Positions 1 to 8,435 of a DNA stretch of 64,000 nucleotides are shown piece after piece (positions within the stretch are counted from its first letter, which is position 1; the number at the start of each line of letters is the position of its first letter). The stretch is from the NCBI GenBank assembly GCA_965276785.1, contig OZ255629.1:434001-498000 (forward strand). The letters run 5' to 3'. Source of the DNA: LMUY01 sp965276785 (GTDB taxonomy: Bacteria > Pseudomonadota > Alphaproteobacteria > Acetobacterales > Acetobacteraceae). The notes beneath the pieces were generated by a model that was not told where the DNA came from, did not search any database, and saw only the letters and a list, made by a program, of their open reading frames with translations. The translations under genes and the position numbers were made by a program.

Positions 1-80
1 GCCAGGCCGGCATCGATCAGCCCCCCGGTGGTGTGGATGCGGCGGGGTGCCGTGTGGGCAGGAGGGGCGCCGTCCGGCAT
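1..80 (-). CDS. epmB: EpmB-like lysine 2,3-aminomutase, N-terminus only (cut by window edge)
   Basis: Reading leftward from an ATG at 80 gives about 26 residues that run off the window. The peptide ends RRIHTTGGLIDAGLA, which resembles the N-terminal segment of alphaproteobacterial lysine-2,3-aminomutase-like proteins (R-T-L-R-T-x-x-D-L-x-x-A-G-L). EpmB converts L-lysine to (R)-beta-lysine, the substrate of EpmA. The EpmA gene starts divergently only 28 bp away, and this neighbour supports the call more than the short peptide does. The radical-SAM cysteines would lie outside the window and cannot be checked. Confidence 0.5.
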   Translation of the reverse strand, partial: MPDGAPPAHTAPRRIHTTGGLIDAGL

Positions 81-108
81 GATAGGCGCATCTAGCGTGG
101 GACGCTCA

Positions 109-1125
109 ATGCCGCAACTTGCAGCCCCGAAGCCAGCATGGCACCCGGACAGTCTCGCCGCGCGCTTGCCGTTCCTTCGGCGCCGGGGTTTGGCCGTCGC
201 GGCGGCACGCGCCTTTTTCTGCGCGCGCGGCTATACCGAAGTCGACACCCCCTACGCTGTCGCGGCTCCCGGCGAGGAGGTGCATCTCGCGGCTTTCAGG
301 ACCGAGCACATCGCCACCGACGGCAGCCGCAAACCGCTTTGGCTGCACACCAGTCCGGAGTTTGCCATGAAGCGCCTGTTGGTCGCGCAAGCCGGCCCGG
401 TGTTTCAACTCGCCCGGGTCTGGCGCAATGGGGAGGGCAGCGACACCCATGCGGCGGAGTTCACCATGCTGGAGTGGTATCGCCCGCATCAGACCTTCAC
501 GGAACTGATGGACGAAACCGAGGCGTTGCTGCGAGCCGTGCTGCCCCCGCTGGTGCACTGCCGGGGGGTCACCACCAATCTGGCGCAGTTCGAGCGCCTC
601 ACCGTCGCCGACGCCTTCAGCCGCTACGTGGGCGCCGACGTGCTGGGAACGGCCGGGAACCCAGCGGCGCTTGCCGCGCAAGCGGGGGCTCGGTTGCGGC
701 CCGGCGAAAGCTGGGAAGATCTGTTCTTCCGGCTGCTGCTGGAGCGGGTGGAGCCTCGGCTGGGCCGGGAGCATCCGACCTTTCTGACCCATTGGCCCAT
801 CGCCCAAGCCGCCCTCGCGCGGCAGGACCCGGCCGATGCGCGCACCGCTTTGCGGTTTGAGCTGTTTGTCTGTGGCTTGGAATTGGCCAACGCCTTCGAA
901 GAACTGACCGACGCCGTGGAGCAACGCGCCCGCTTCGTGCAAGACCGCGGCCGCCGGCATGCGCTCTACGGTGCCGATTGGGAGCTGGACGAGGATTTTT
1001 TGGCCGCCTTGGCCCATGGCATGCCGCCGGGCACCGGGATCGCGATGGGGTTCGACCGGTTGGCGATGATTGCCTCCGGTGCAGACCGCGTGAGCCAAGT
1101 CCAGTGGCTGCCAAGCCAGGATTAA
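109..1125 (+). CDS. epmA: EF-P (R)-beta-lysine ligase EpmA (GenX/PoxA)
   Basis: This is a stand-alone class II lysyl-tRNA-synthetase-like catalytic domain without the tRNA-binding OB domain. The family ligates (R)-beta-lysine to a conserved lysine of elongation factor P, which helps ribosomes through polyproline stretches. Visible features are the N-terminal helix leading to GYTEVDTP, the motif-2 region around VFQLARVWRNGE, and motif 3 GTGIAMGFDRLAM near the C-terminus. The ATG at 109 gives 338 residues, close to the E. coli protein at about 325. In-frame starts at 28 and 79 would add residues unlike the family and run into the divergent gene. The 3' end overlaps the convergent ugd by 4 bp. 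Confidence 0.88.
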   Translation: MPQLAAPKPAWHPDSLAARLPFLRRRGLAVAAARAFFCARGYTEVDTPYAVAAPGEEVHLAAFRTEHIATDGSRKPLWLHTSPEFAMKRLLVAQAGPVFQLARVWRNGEGSDTHAAEFTMLEWYRPHQTFTELMDETEALLRAVLPPLVHCRGVTTNLAQFERLTVADAFSRYVGADVLGTAGNPAALAAQAGARLRPGESWEDLFFRLLLERVEPRLGREHPTFLTHWPIAQAALARQDPADARTALRFELFVCGLELANAFEELTDAVEQRARFVQDRGRRHALYGADWELDEDFLAALAHGMPPGTGIAMGFDRLAMIASGADRVSQVQWLPSQD

Positions 1126-2429
1126 GCTCGGCCGATCGCTGAGTAGTTTAACCCCGCCTGGCGCATCGCCACCGGGTCGAACACGTTCTTCAGGTCGATC
1201 ACGACTCGGTCGCTGAGTGCCGCGGACAGGTGGGCTGGCGAAATCGCTCGGAATTCGTTCCACTCAGTCACCAACACCAGGGCGTTGGCCCCTTCGATAG
1301 CTTGGTTGGCGTCGCGGCAATAGCGCACGGCGGCCGGGAGCAAGGGACGCGCCGCGCCCATTCCTTCGGGGTCGAACGCTTGGATCACGGCGCCCTCTTC
1401 GACCAGCCGGCTGACGATCGGCAAGCTCGGCGCGTCGCGCATGTCGTCGGTTTCCGGCTTGAAGGTCAGCCCAAGCACGGCCAGCGTCTTGCCGCGGACG
1501 CTGCCGCCGCAGGCCGCGATCACCCGCGCCGCCATGCCGGCTTTGCGCGCCTCGTTCACCGCCACCGTGGTCTCGACCAGCCGGGAGGGCGCACCCCAGT
1601 CCTGAGCGATCCGTGCCAAGGCCAGCGTGTCCTTCGGAAAGCAGGACCCGCCATAACCTGGCCCCGGGTGGAGGAACTTGCGGCCGATCCGGCCGTCCAG
1701 CCCGATGCCGCGAGCGACATCGTGCACGTCGGCGCCGACCTTCTCGCAGAGATCAGCCATTTCGTTAATAAAGGTCACCTTCATGGCCAGAAACGAGTTT
1801 GCGGCGTATTTAATCAGCTCCGCAGTTTCGATGGCCGTGAACAAGATCGGCGCCTCGATCAGGTAAAGCGGCCGATACAACCGGCGCATGACCTCTTGTG
1901 CCCGATCGCTTTCAGCGCCGATCACGACGCGGTCGGGCCGCATGAAGTCGCCAATGGCGCTGCCCTCGCGCAGGAACTCCGGGTTGGAGGCGACGTCGAA
2001 GGCCAGGTCCGGCCGGACCCGGCGGACGATGTCGGCAATCCGCCGGCCGGTGCCGACCGGCACGGTGCTCTTGGTCACGATCACCGCATAGTCCGTGAGC
2101 GATTGGGCCACCTGCTCGGCGGCGGCGTTGACAAACGACACGTCGGCATGGCCGTCGCCCCTGCGGGTGGGCGTTCCGACCGCGATGAAGACCGCTTCGA
2201 CGCCGCGGACCGCGCTTGCAAGCTCGCCTGTGAAGCTCAGCCGCCCGGCCGCGACGTTTTCGTGCACCAAGCGGTCGAGACCGGGCTCGTAAATCGGCAT
2301 CTTGCCCTCACGCAGCAACGCGAGTTTGTCCGCGTCGCGTTCGACGACGCAGACACTCACGCCCAGGTCAGCAAAACAGGCTCCCGAGACCAGGCCGACA
2401 TAGCCGCCGCCGATCATGGCAATGTTCAT
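1122..2429 (-). CDS. ugd: UDP-glucose 6-dehydrogenase
   Basis: The enzyme oxidises UDP-glucose to UDP-glucuronate in two NAD-dependent steps in the cytoplasm, supplying sugar nucleotides for polysaccharides. The N-terminal Rossmann motif is GGGYVGLVSG. The catalytic-cysteine motif GGSCFPKD puts the nucleophile at Cys263, the usual place, and the C-terminal UDP-binding domain contains GLTFKPETDDMRDAPS. The 435-residue length is normal. It lies 12 bp downstream of the UDP-glucuronate decarboxylase gene on the same strand, so the pair forms a UDP-glucose to UDP-xylose route. The chosen ATG is the only one that leaves the nucleotide-binding strand intact at the N-terminus. Confidence 0.95.
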   Translation of the reverse strand: MNIAMIGGGYVGLVSGACFADLGVSVCVVERDADKLALLREGKMPIYEPGLDRLVHENVAAGRLSFTGELASAVRGVEAVFIAVGTPTRRGDGHADVSFVNAAAEQVAQSLTDYAVIVTKSTVPVGTGRRIADIVRRVRPDLAFDVASNPEFLREGSAIGDFMRPDRVVIGAESDRAQEVMRRLYRPLYLIEAPILFTAIETAELIKYAANSFLAMKVTFINEMADLCEKVGADVHDVARGIGLDGRIGRKFLHPGPGYGGSCFPKDTLALARIAQDWGAPSRLVETTVAVNEARKAGMAARVIAACGGSVRGKTLAVLGLTFKPETDDMRDAPSLPIVSRLVEEGAVIQAFDPEGMGAARPLLPAAVRYCRDANQAIEGANALVLVTEWNEFRAISPAHLSAALSDRVVIDLKNVFDPVAMRQAGLNYSAIGRA

Positions 2430-2441
2430 GGTGGATTCCGC

Positions 2442-3437
2442 CTATCGTTCTGCGATCTCTGGGGTGAAGCGCTCGCCGGCACTGCCGCGCTCGGCCAATA
2501 GAAGCTGGAAATAGCCGATGGTGCGCTGCAATCCGTCGTCCAGCGCGACGGTCGGTTCCCAGCGCAGCAGCGTGCGAGCCAGCGTGATGTCCGGGCAGCG
2601 CTGAACGGGATCATCCTGTGGCAAGGCGCGATAGACGATCTCTGACGTCGATCCGGTGAGTTTAATGATCCGGCTGGCCAATTCGCGCACCGGTATCTCG
2701 TGAGGGTTGCCCAGGTTTACCGGTCCAGTCACTTCATCGTCGGTCGCCATTAACTGAAGGAAGCCATCGACCAAGTCGCTGACAAAGCAAAATGCCCGAG
2801 TTTGACTGCCATCGCCGTATAAGGTGATGGGGTCGCCCCGCAGTGCTTGGACGATGAAGTTGGATACCACGCGTCCATCGTTCGGATGCATGCGTGGGCC
2901 ATACGTGTTGAAGATGCGGGCAACTTTGATGCGAACGCCGTGTTGCCGGTGATAGTCGAAAAACAGCGTCTCCGCCGCTCGCTTGCCCTCGTCGTAACAC
3001 GCCCGCGGCCCTAAAGGATTGACGTTGCCGCGGTAGTCCTCGGTCTGCGGGTGTATCGTGGGATCGCCATAAACTTCACTGGTGCTGGCCTGAAACACCC
3101 TGGCCTTCACCCGCTTGGCCAAACCCAGCATGTTGATGGCACCGATTACACTGGTTTTGGTGGTTTGTACCGGGTCGAACTGATAGTGAATCGGGGAGGC
3201 TGGACAAGCGAGATTGTAAATCTCGTCCACCTCAACATACAGCGGGAACGTGACGTCGTGGCGCATCGCCTCGAATTGCGCGTGGCTCAACAGGTGGGCG
3301 ATATTGTCCTTGCGGCCAGTGAAGTAATTATCCAGGCACAGCACGCTATGCCCTTGCATCAACAATCGTTCGCACAAATGCGAGCCGAGGAAGCCCGCGC
3401 CACCCGTGACGAGAACGCGTTTACGGGTCAGGCTCAT
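2442..3437 (-). CDS. uxs: UDP-glucuronate decarboxylase (UDP-xylose synthase)
   Basis: This extended short-chain dehydrogenase converts UDP-glucuronate to UDP-xylose with tightly bound NAD. The Rossmann motif GGAGFLGSHL is at residues 12-21, the STSEVYGDP segment carries the active-site Ser/Glu region, and the catalytic pair YDEGK is Tyr148/Lys152. GPRMHPNDGRVVSNF is typical of UXS proteins. The 331-residue length matches soluble bacterial UXS enzymes. It is the first gene of a two-gene unit with ugd and is followed by it after 12 bp. UDP-xylose would feed a polysaccharide or lipid A glycan, but no xylosyltransferase is identifiable nearby. Confidence 0.93.
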   Translation of the reverse strand: MSLTRKRVLVTGGAGFLGSHLCERLLMQGHSVLCLDNYFTGRKDNIAHLLSHAQFEAMRHDVTFPLYVEVDEIYNLACPASPIHYQFDPVQTTKTSVIGAINMLGLAKRVKARVFQASTSEVYGDPTIHPQTEDYRGNVNPLGPRACYDEGKRAAETLFFDYHRQHGVRIKVARIFNTYGPRMHPNDGRVVSNFIVQALRGDPITLYGDGSQTRAFCFVSDLVDGFLQLMATDDEVTGPVNLGNPHEIPVRELASRIIKLTGSTSEIVYRALPQDDPVQRCPDITLARTLLRWEPTVALDDGLQRTIGYFQLLLAERGSAGERFTPEIAER

Positions 3438-3636
3438 CCGTCGCTCCTATGTACAATGGTATTCTAGGCAAGCTTCGTTGCCACGGCAATCCAAATAGGG
3501 CTTGGGCGTGACGGGGCCGCAGCGATGCCACGGCCTCAGCCGAGCGGTGCAAACCGCCGTGAGGCGACGGCTTGCCGCGGCGCAGGGGAGACGCCACCAT
3601 CCTGCTGTGCAACTTCGCCTTCCTGGATCCTCCGTG

Positions 3637-4710
3637 ATGCTCCGCCCGGTCGCCCTTGCCGTCCTCATGCTGTTATGCGGTTGCATCGCCTCCAATGCCC
3701 AGGTCGGCGGCTCGGCCGCACTGCCGTCCTTTGCCCCTCTGGTGAAGAAAATCGTGCCATCGGTGGTTAACATCGCCGTGACCGAGAATGTTGGCTCAGA
3801 CCAGCAACTTCCGGCCGCGCTACGCGGAACCCCGCTCGAGAAGCAGTTCCGCGACCGGCTTCGGTCCCGCCACGAGCAGGTCCAAGGCGCGGGTTCGGGC
3901 TTTGTCATCGACCCATCTGGCGTCATCGTCACCAACAACCATGTCGTGGGGCATGCCGACAAGATCGTCGTGTCCCTGTCGAATGGCACCGAGCTGCCCG
4001 CTCGGGTGATCGGGACAGACGAGTTGACCGATATCGCTGTCATCAAGGTCGACGGCGCCCCGGTGCTGGAGGCTGTGACGTGGGGCGACTCCAGCAGCGT
4101 GGAAGTGGGGGATTGGATCTTGGCAGCCGGCAACCCGTTCGGGCTCGGGTCCTCCGTCAGCGCCGGGATCGTCTCTGCCCGCGGGCGGGATATCGGCGCC
4201 GGCCCGTTCGACGACTTCCTGCAAATCGATGCACCGATCAATCCCGGGAATTCCGGCGGCCCGACGTTCAATCTGCAGGGACAGGTGATCGCGGTGAACA
4301 CGGCCATCGTTTCGCCCACCGGCGGCTCGGTCGGCATCGGCTTCGCCATTCCCAGCGAGATCGTCGAAAAGATTGTCGAGGAACTTCGCAACAAGGGCCA
4401 CATTGACCGTGGGTGGTTAGGGGTCGCCGTTGAGGATCTGACCATCCCGCCGGGCGTGGTCCGGCAGCGGAGTGAAGGCGTCGGCATCGCAACCGTCGAC
4501 CCCCGGGGTCCAGCTGCGCGCGCCGGACTGCAAAGGGGAGACGTCGTGCTCGCCATTAACGGAACCTCAGTTGCCAGCTCGCACGACCTGATCAAGGCGG
4601 TCAGTGCGGCGGCGCCTGGGTCGAGCGTCACGCTCAAAGTTCGTCGCGCCGGCAAAATTATCACCGTGGAGGTGACGGTCGGGCGCCGGCCCAATGAAGG
4701 AAATGGTTGA
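3637..4710 (+). CDS. HtrA/Deg-family periplasmic serine protease with one PDZ domain
   Basis: This is a trypsin-fold protease that degrades or holds damaged envelope proteins. The start at ATG 3637 gives 357 residues and a signal peptide whose hydrophobic stretch LAVLMLLCGC resembles a lipobox, so it could be a lipoprotein. The catalytic triad is visible: His102 in NNHVVGH, Asp132 in LTDIAVIKVD and Ser206 in PGNSGGPTF. One PDZ domain begins near GWLGVAVEDL; DegP has two, so this resembles DegS or short Deg proteins. Upstream in-frame residues look non-coding and were excluded. The stop overlaps the start of the response regulator (TGATG), so the protease is probably co-transcribed with, and perhaps controlled by, the two-component pair. 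Confidence 0.9.
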   Translation: MLRPVALAVLMLLCGCIASNAQVGGSAALPSFAPLVKKIVPSVVNIAVTENVGSDQQLPAALRGTPLEKQFRDRLRSRHEQVQGAGSGFVIDPSGVIVTNNHVVGHADKIVVSLSNGTELPARVIGTDELTDIAVIKVDGAPVLEAVTWGDSSSVEVGDWILAAGNPFGLGSSVSAGIVSARGRDIGAGPFDDFLQIDAPINPGNSGGPTFNLQGQVIAVNTAIVSPTGGSVGIGFAIPSEIVEKIVEELRNKGHIDRGWLGVAVEDLTIPPGVVRQRSEGVGIATVDPRGPAARAGLQRGDVVLAINGTSVASSHDLIKAVSAAAPGSSVTLKVRRAGKIITVEVTVGRRPNEGNG

Positions 4711-5387
4711 TGCGCATCCTGGTGGTGGAGGATGACAAGGACGTGGCGGGCTTCGTCGTCAAAGGTCTGCGCGAAGCTGGCCACGTCGCCGAGCACGCCG
4801 ATAACGGCCGCGATGGGCTGTTTATGGCCGCCAGCGAGGCCTTCGACGCGATCATTCTCGACCGTATGCTTCCCGGCGGGATCGACGGGCTTCGCTTACT
4901 CGAGACGCTGCGCGGTCAGGACAACACCACCCCAGTGCTGTTCCTCTCCGCGCTCGGCCAAGTGGACGAACGGGTCCGCGGCCTGAAAGCCGGCGGCGAC
5001 GACTACCTCACCAAACCCTTTGCCTTCGCCGAGCTGCTCGCCCGTGTCGAGGCGCTGACCCGGCGCGGCAAGGGCGAAGGCCCGCAAACCAAAGTCGTGG
5101 TCGGAGACCTCGAAATGGAGCGGCTGTCCCGCACCGTGCGCCGCGCCGGCCAGCGCATCGACCTACAACCGCGCGAATACCGGCTGCTCGAGTTTCTCAT
5201 GAACCATGCGGGCCAGGTGGTCACCCGCACCATGCTGCTGGAAGGCGTTTGGGACTACCATTTCGACCCGCAGACCAATGTGATTGACGTGCATGTCAGC
5301 CGGCTGCGGCAGAAGATCGATAAGCCGTTTGCCTCGCCGCTCCTGCACACGGTGCGAAATGCCGGCTACATGCTGCGGGCCGAGTAG
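4710..5387 (+). CDS. OmpR/PhoB-family response regulator
   Basis: This 225-residue two-domain regulator has a receiver domain with the acidic pair in VVEDDKDV, the phosphoacceptor Asp51 in ILDRMLP and the conserved Lys in YLTKPFAF. The winged-helix output domain contains LQPREYRLLEFLMNH and VDVHVSRLRQKID. It would bind DNA as a dimer after phosphorylation by the downstream kinase. The ATG at 4710 shares a base with the protease stop, implying translational coupling. The in-frame TTG three bases earlier is less likely. The target regulon cannot be read from the sequence, but coupling to an HtrA-type protease suggests an envelope-stress circuit. Confidence 0.93.
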   Translation: MRILVVEDDKDVAGFVVKGLREAGHVAEHADNGRDGLFMAASEAFDAIILDRMLPGGIDGLRLLETLRGQDNTTPVLFLSALGQVDERVRGLKAGGDDYLTKPFAFAELLARVEALTRRGKGEGPQTKVVVGDLEMERLSRTVRRAGQRIDLQPREYRLLEFLMNHAGQVVTRTMLLEGVWDYHFDPQTNVIDVHVSRLRQKIDKPFASPLLHTVRNAGYMLRAE

Positions 5388-5465
5388 GGGCGGCTCGATC
5401 GGGACGGCGCTGCCCTGAAGACCACCTCACCCAGGCTGTGGCGATCGGCGGGGCTTCGCCTTGCC

Positions 5466-6839
5466 ATGGTCTACGCCGTCCTGTTCGCCCTCAGCGCGCT
5501 CGCCCTGGTGCTGTTCCTGTGGTGGGCGACGGCTGGGCTGCTGGACCGGCAGGTTGAAGCGGCGATCGGGGCCGATGCGCAGGGGCTGTCCGAGCAGTGG
5601 CAGGAAGGCGGCGTGCCCGCGTTGCAAGCGACCATCGAGGATCGGCTGTCCGAGAATGCCGATGACGATGCAATCTACCTCCTGGTGGATGCCGTCAACC
5701 ATCCGCTCGCCGGCAACTTGACGGCCTGGCCGCCAGCCGTGGCGACAACCGAGACCTCATACCAACTCCTGGTCACCCGGGCCGGCGTCACCAGCATGGC
5801 CCGGGTGGAGCGGTTTGATCTGCCCGATGGCAGCCGCCTGCTGATTGGCCGCGACATCGAGACCCGCGCGCCGCTTCGCGGGCTGCTAACCTCTGCCCTG
5901 CTATGGTCCCTCGTTTTGCTGGCCCTGCTTGGCTCGGTTGGCGGCCTGGTCATGCAACGGCTGTTCCGCCGCATGATCGCCAGCGTTTCAGATACGGCGA
6001 CGGCCATTGCTCAGGGCGATTTGCAGCGCAGGGTTCGGCTGAGCGGACGTAAAGACGAGTTTGACCGGCTCGCCGAGACCATCAACGAGATGCTCGACCG
6101 CATTGGACGGCTGATGGACGGCGTGCGCGAGGTCTCCAACAGCATCGCCCACGACCTGCGCACCCCCATCGCCCGGGCGCGCACCCGGCTGGAGGACGCC
6201 GCCGCCCACGCGGCAAGTGCCGAGGACCTCCGCGCCGCCGTCGGGCGCGCGATCAGTGACCTGGACAGCGTGGCCGCCGTGTTCGACGCCCTGCTTCGCA
6301 TCGCAGAAATCGAGGCCGGCACCCGCCGCTCCGCCTTTGCCGATCTCGACCTCGCGCCACTGCTGGCCGACTTGGCTGAGCTCTACGCCGCACCCGCGGA
6401 GGAGGGGGGCAGGGAGCTGGCATTCGACCCGGCGGCCTCGTTGCCGGTGCACGGCGACCGTGACCTGATCGGCCAGGCTATCGTCAACCTGTTGGACAAT
6501 GCGCTGAAGTTCTCTCCGAGCGGCAGCACCGTTCGGCTGAAGGCCAGGCACTCTGGCGGTTCCGTCGAGATTACGGTTCAGGACGAGGGTCCGGGTATTC
6601 CGCTGTCGGACCGGGCCCGCGCCACGGAGCGGTTTTTCCGTGGTGAGACAGCCCGGCAAACCCCCGGCTCGGGGCTGGGATTGGCCCTTGTGGAGGCTGT
6701 CGCCCATCTTCACGCCGGCAGCCTTGTGTTGGAAGACGCCGCGCCGGGTTTGCGCGTCACGCTCAAGCTGCCTGCCCGCGCGGTCTTCCCCATCCCCTCT
6801 CGGCCGCTTGTGGCTCAGGTCGAGAATGCACGTTCATAG
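5466..6839 (+). CDS. Envelope sensor histidine kinase (EnvZ-like architecture)
   Basis: This membrane kinase is paired with the preceding regulator. TM1 spans about residues 2-24, followed by a periplasmic domain of about 110 residues and TM2 (LLTSALLWSLVLLALLGSVG). A HAMP linker follows, then the HisKA motif SNSIAHDLRTP with His229. The ATPase N box is NLLDNALKFSP, and DEGPGIP and GSGLGLALV are G boxes. The ATG at 5466 leaves no cytoplasmic residues before TM1. The frame is open upstream to 5388 and encodes KTTSPRLWRSAGLRLA, a good positively charged N-terminus, but its only start-like codon is CTG at 5415. The gene's last bases overlap an IS fragment, so its extreme C-terminus may be altered. 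Confidence 0.9.
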   Translation: MVYAVLFALSALALVLFLWWATAGLLDRQVEAAIGADAQGLSEQWQEGGVPALQATIEDRLSENADDDAIYLLVDAVNHPLAGNLTAWPPAVATTETSYQLLVTRAGVTSMARVERFDLPDGSRLLIGRDIETRAPLRGLLTSALLWSLVLLALLGSVGGLVMQRLFRRMIASVSDTATAIAQGDLQRRVRLSGRKDEFDRLAETINEMLDRIGRLMDGVREVSNSIAHDLRTPIARARTRLEDAAAHAASAEDLRAAVGRAISDLDSVAAVFDALLRIAEIEAGTRRSAFADLDLAPLLADLAELYAAPAEEGGRELAFDPAASLPVHGDRDLIGQAIVNLLDNALKFSPSGSTVRLKARHSGGSVEITVQDEGPGIPLSDRARATERFFRGETARQTPGSGLGLALVEAVAHLHAGSLVLEDAAPGLRVTLKLPARAVFPIPSRPLVAQVENARS

Positions 6840-7148
6840 CTGCACGAACAGCGCCTCGATCTGCGGCAGAAAGCGTCGCCGGAACATGGCCATGGTGTCG
6901 TGATCGGGGTGCTCGTTGGCAGCAACGAAGCGCAACGCCACCGAATCATAGGTCGCCCGGTCCAGCTTGCGGCTGGAAAACACGCCGGTGGCGTAGCCGT
7001 AGACAATAATCCCAAGCACAGGCCGCGGGTGATACGACGCCTCGCCAGACCCACGATAGCTGCCGGTCACCGCCCGCAAATCCAGCGTTGCGATCACCTC
7101 CACCACAAACCGCGCCAGATGCCGCTCTGGCAGCCATTCGTCCACCAA
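6834..7148 (-). pseudogene. IS1182-type transposase, N-terminal 104 residues only
   Basis: The 104-residue peptide begins MVDEWLPERHLARFVVEV and contains SYHPRPVLGIIVYGYATG and FRRRFLPQIEALFVQ. This is the N-terminal DUF772-type region of IS1182/IS5-like transposases, which are normally about 450-500 residues long. It stops right after LFVQ, inside the tail of the histidine kinase gene, and the catalytic DDE domain is missing. An inverted-repeat-like end lies about 80 bp upstream at 7231-7252. This is a dead remnant of an insertion whose rest has been lost. Confidence 0.8.
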
Positions 7149-7230
7149 TGGCGGCAGTCAGAAATTGGTATCGCGGTCGATCGGACGGAAATTGCTCATA
7201 GCCCGATCCTACCGAACCACTTCGCGTCGT

Positions 7231-7252
7231 GTTAAGTCCGACAGGCTGCTAG
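7231..7252. repeat. Terminal inverted repeat-like end of the IS1182-type remnant
   Basis: GTTAAGTCCGACAGGCTGCTAG sits upstream of the truncated transposase. Read outward it is CTAGCAGCCTGTCGGACTTA, resembling IS1182-type ends. The partner end is absent because the element is truncated at 6834. Confidence 0.5.
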
Positions 7253-7320
7253 AGCCTGATCGCCCTGACGTGTGTCAGCTCCATTCCGGCCTAGCGATAG
7301 TCAGATGGAGGAGGGCGAGC

Positions 7321-7641
7321 ATGAAACAGGCAATGATCGTGCTGGTATGGCTCGCAGCCTTGGCCGGCCCGGCCGCCGCGGACTCGCCCGCGACGACGGC
7401 TTACAAACAGGCGATGGAAACCATGATGACGGGCATGAGCCAGCCCTATACGGACAATCCAGACCGCGATTTCGTTCTTGGCATGGTGCCGCATCACCAG
7501 GGCGCCATCGACATGGCCCGGGTGGAACTGCGCTACGGCCACGATCCGGCGCTGCGGCACCTTGCCAGCAGCATCATCGCCTCGCAGGACCGCGAGCAGG
7601 CGTTCATGCGGCAGTGGCTGGCGAAGCACCCGGCCCGGTGA
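7321..7641 (+). CDS. Secreted DUF305 protein
   Basis: This 106-residue exported protein has a signal peptide ending near GPAAADSPA. The DUF305 signature VPHHQGAIDMARVELRYG contains the paired histidines thought to bind metal in this four-helix, ferritin-like family. Members often occur near copper or metal handling genes, and none is seen here. A strong ribosome site, GGAGGAGGG, lies at 7307-7315, just before the ATG at 7321, and settles the start. Its stop overlaps the GTG start of trmJ (GTGA), so the two genes are translationally coupled even though their functions appear unrelated. Confidence 0.85.
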   Translation: MKQAMIVLVWLAALAGPAAADSPATTAYKQAMETMMTGMSQPYTDNPDRDFVLGMVPHHQGAIDMARVELRYGHDPALRHLASSIIASQDREQAFMRQWLAKHPAR

Positions 7642-8435
7642 CCGGGCGGGACGGCGGCGCGCTGCTTGAAGCGATCCCGGGCAGCCCAGTCGTCATCCTG
7701 GTCCGGCCGCAATTGGCCGACAACATCGGTGCGGCCGCCCGCGCCATGGCCAATGGCGGCTTGTTCCACTTGCGCCTGGTCGCGCCGCGCGACGGCTGGC
7801 CGCAGGAACGCGCCTGGCGCATGGCCTCGGGAGCCGACCGCATCCTGGACGCGCTCACCCTGCATGAGACGGTCGCGGACGCAGCAGCGGACTTGCACCG
7901 GGTGTTCGCCACTTGTCCGCGGCCGCGCCACATCATCAAACCGGTCATGACCGCGCGGGCCGCTGCCGGGTCGCTGCACGAGGCGGCGGCGCGGGGGCTG
8001 CGTTGCGGCCTGCTATTCGGGCCAGAGCGTGCCGGGTTGGACAACGACGACATCGCTGCGGCCGACACGCTGGTGCGCTTCCCGCTGAACCCGGCGTTCA
8101 TGTCGCTCAACTTGGCGCAAGCAGTGATGGTGATGGCCTATGAATGGTGGAGCGCGATGGAGCAGACGCCCGGCCGGGTGCTGATGACCAACGAGACCGA
8201 GGTGGCGACCAAGGCTGCACTGGACGGATGGCTGGACCACTTGGTCGCCGAACTCGACGCCTGCGGCTTCCTGCGCAACGCGCCGAAGCGGCCCGGAATG
8301 GTGCGCAACGTTCGCCACTTGTTCGAACGCGGCGAAGTCACGGCCCAGGAAATCCGCACGCTGCACGGTATCGTAGCCGAACTCTCGCGCGGACGCATGC
8401 GACGCGGCCGACCTGAGGACGATGGCGCTGCTTAA
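7638..8435 (+). CDS. trmJ: SpoU-family tRNA 2'-O-methyltransferase TrmJ-like
   Basis: This SPOUT-fold enzyme uses SAM to methylate the ribose of an anticodon-loop nucleotide, position 32 in TrmJ. SpoU motif 1 is NIGAAARAMANGG, motif 2 is LLFGPERAGLDNDD and motif 3 is NPAFMSLNLAQAVMVMAYE. These form the knotted cofactor pocket. The C-terminal extension (FLRNAPKRPGMVRNVRHLFERG) is characteristic of the TrmJ branch. The GTG at 7638 overlaps the DUF305 stop and gives 265 residues; E. coli TrmJ has 246. Upstream in-frame sequence belongs to the DUF305 gene in another frame and was not included. Confidence 0.88.
   Translation: MTGRDGGALLEAIPGSPVVILVRPQLADNIGAAARAMANGGLFHLRLVAPRDGWPQERAWRMASGADRILDALTLHETVADAAADLHRVFATCPRPRHIIKPVMTARAAAGSLHEAAARGLRCGLLFGPERAGLDNDDIAAADTLVRFPLNPAFMSLNLAQAVMVMAYEWWSAMEQTPGRVLMTNETEVATKAALDGWLDHLVAELDACGFLRNAPKRPGMVRNVRHLFERGEVTAQEIRTLHGIVAELSRGRMRRGRPEDDGAA

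Noticed and set aside
106..1263. Long open frame opposite epmA (385 residues)
   Set aside because: Frame antisense to a conserved gene in GC-rich DNA; no domain, composition typical of a shadow frame.
1230..2501. Long open frame opposite ugd (423 residues)
   Set aside because: Antisense to a clear enzyme gene; His/Arg/Asp-rich shadow sequence.
3438..3636. Possible structured leader or riboswitch before the protease gene
   Set aside because: GC-rich and able to fold, but no known riboswitch core was recognised; the in-frame extension encodes unlikely residues.
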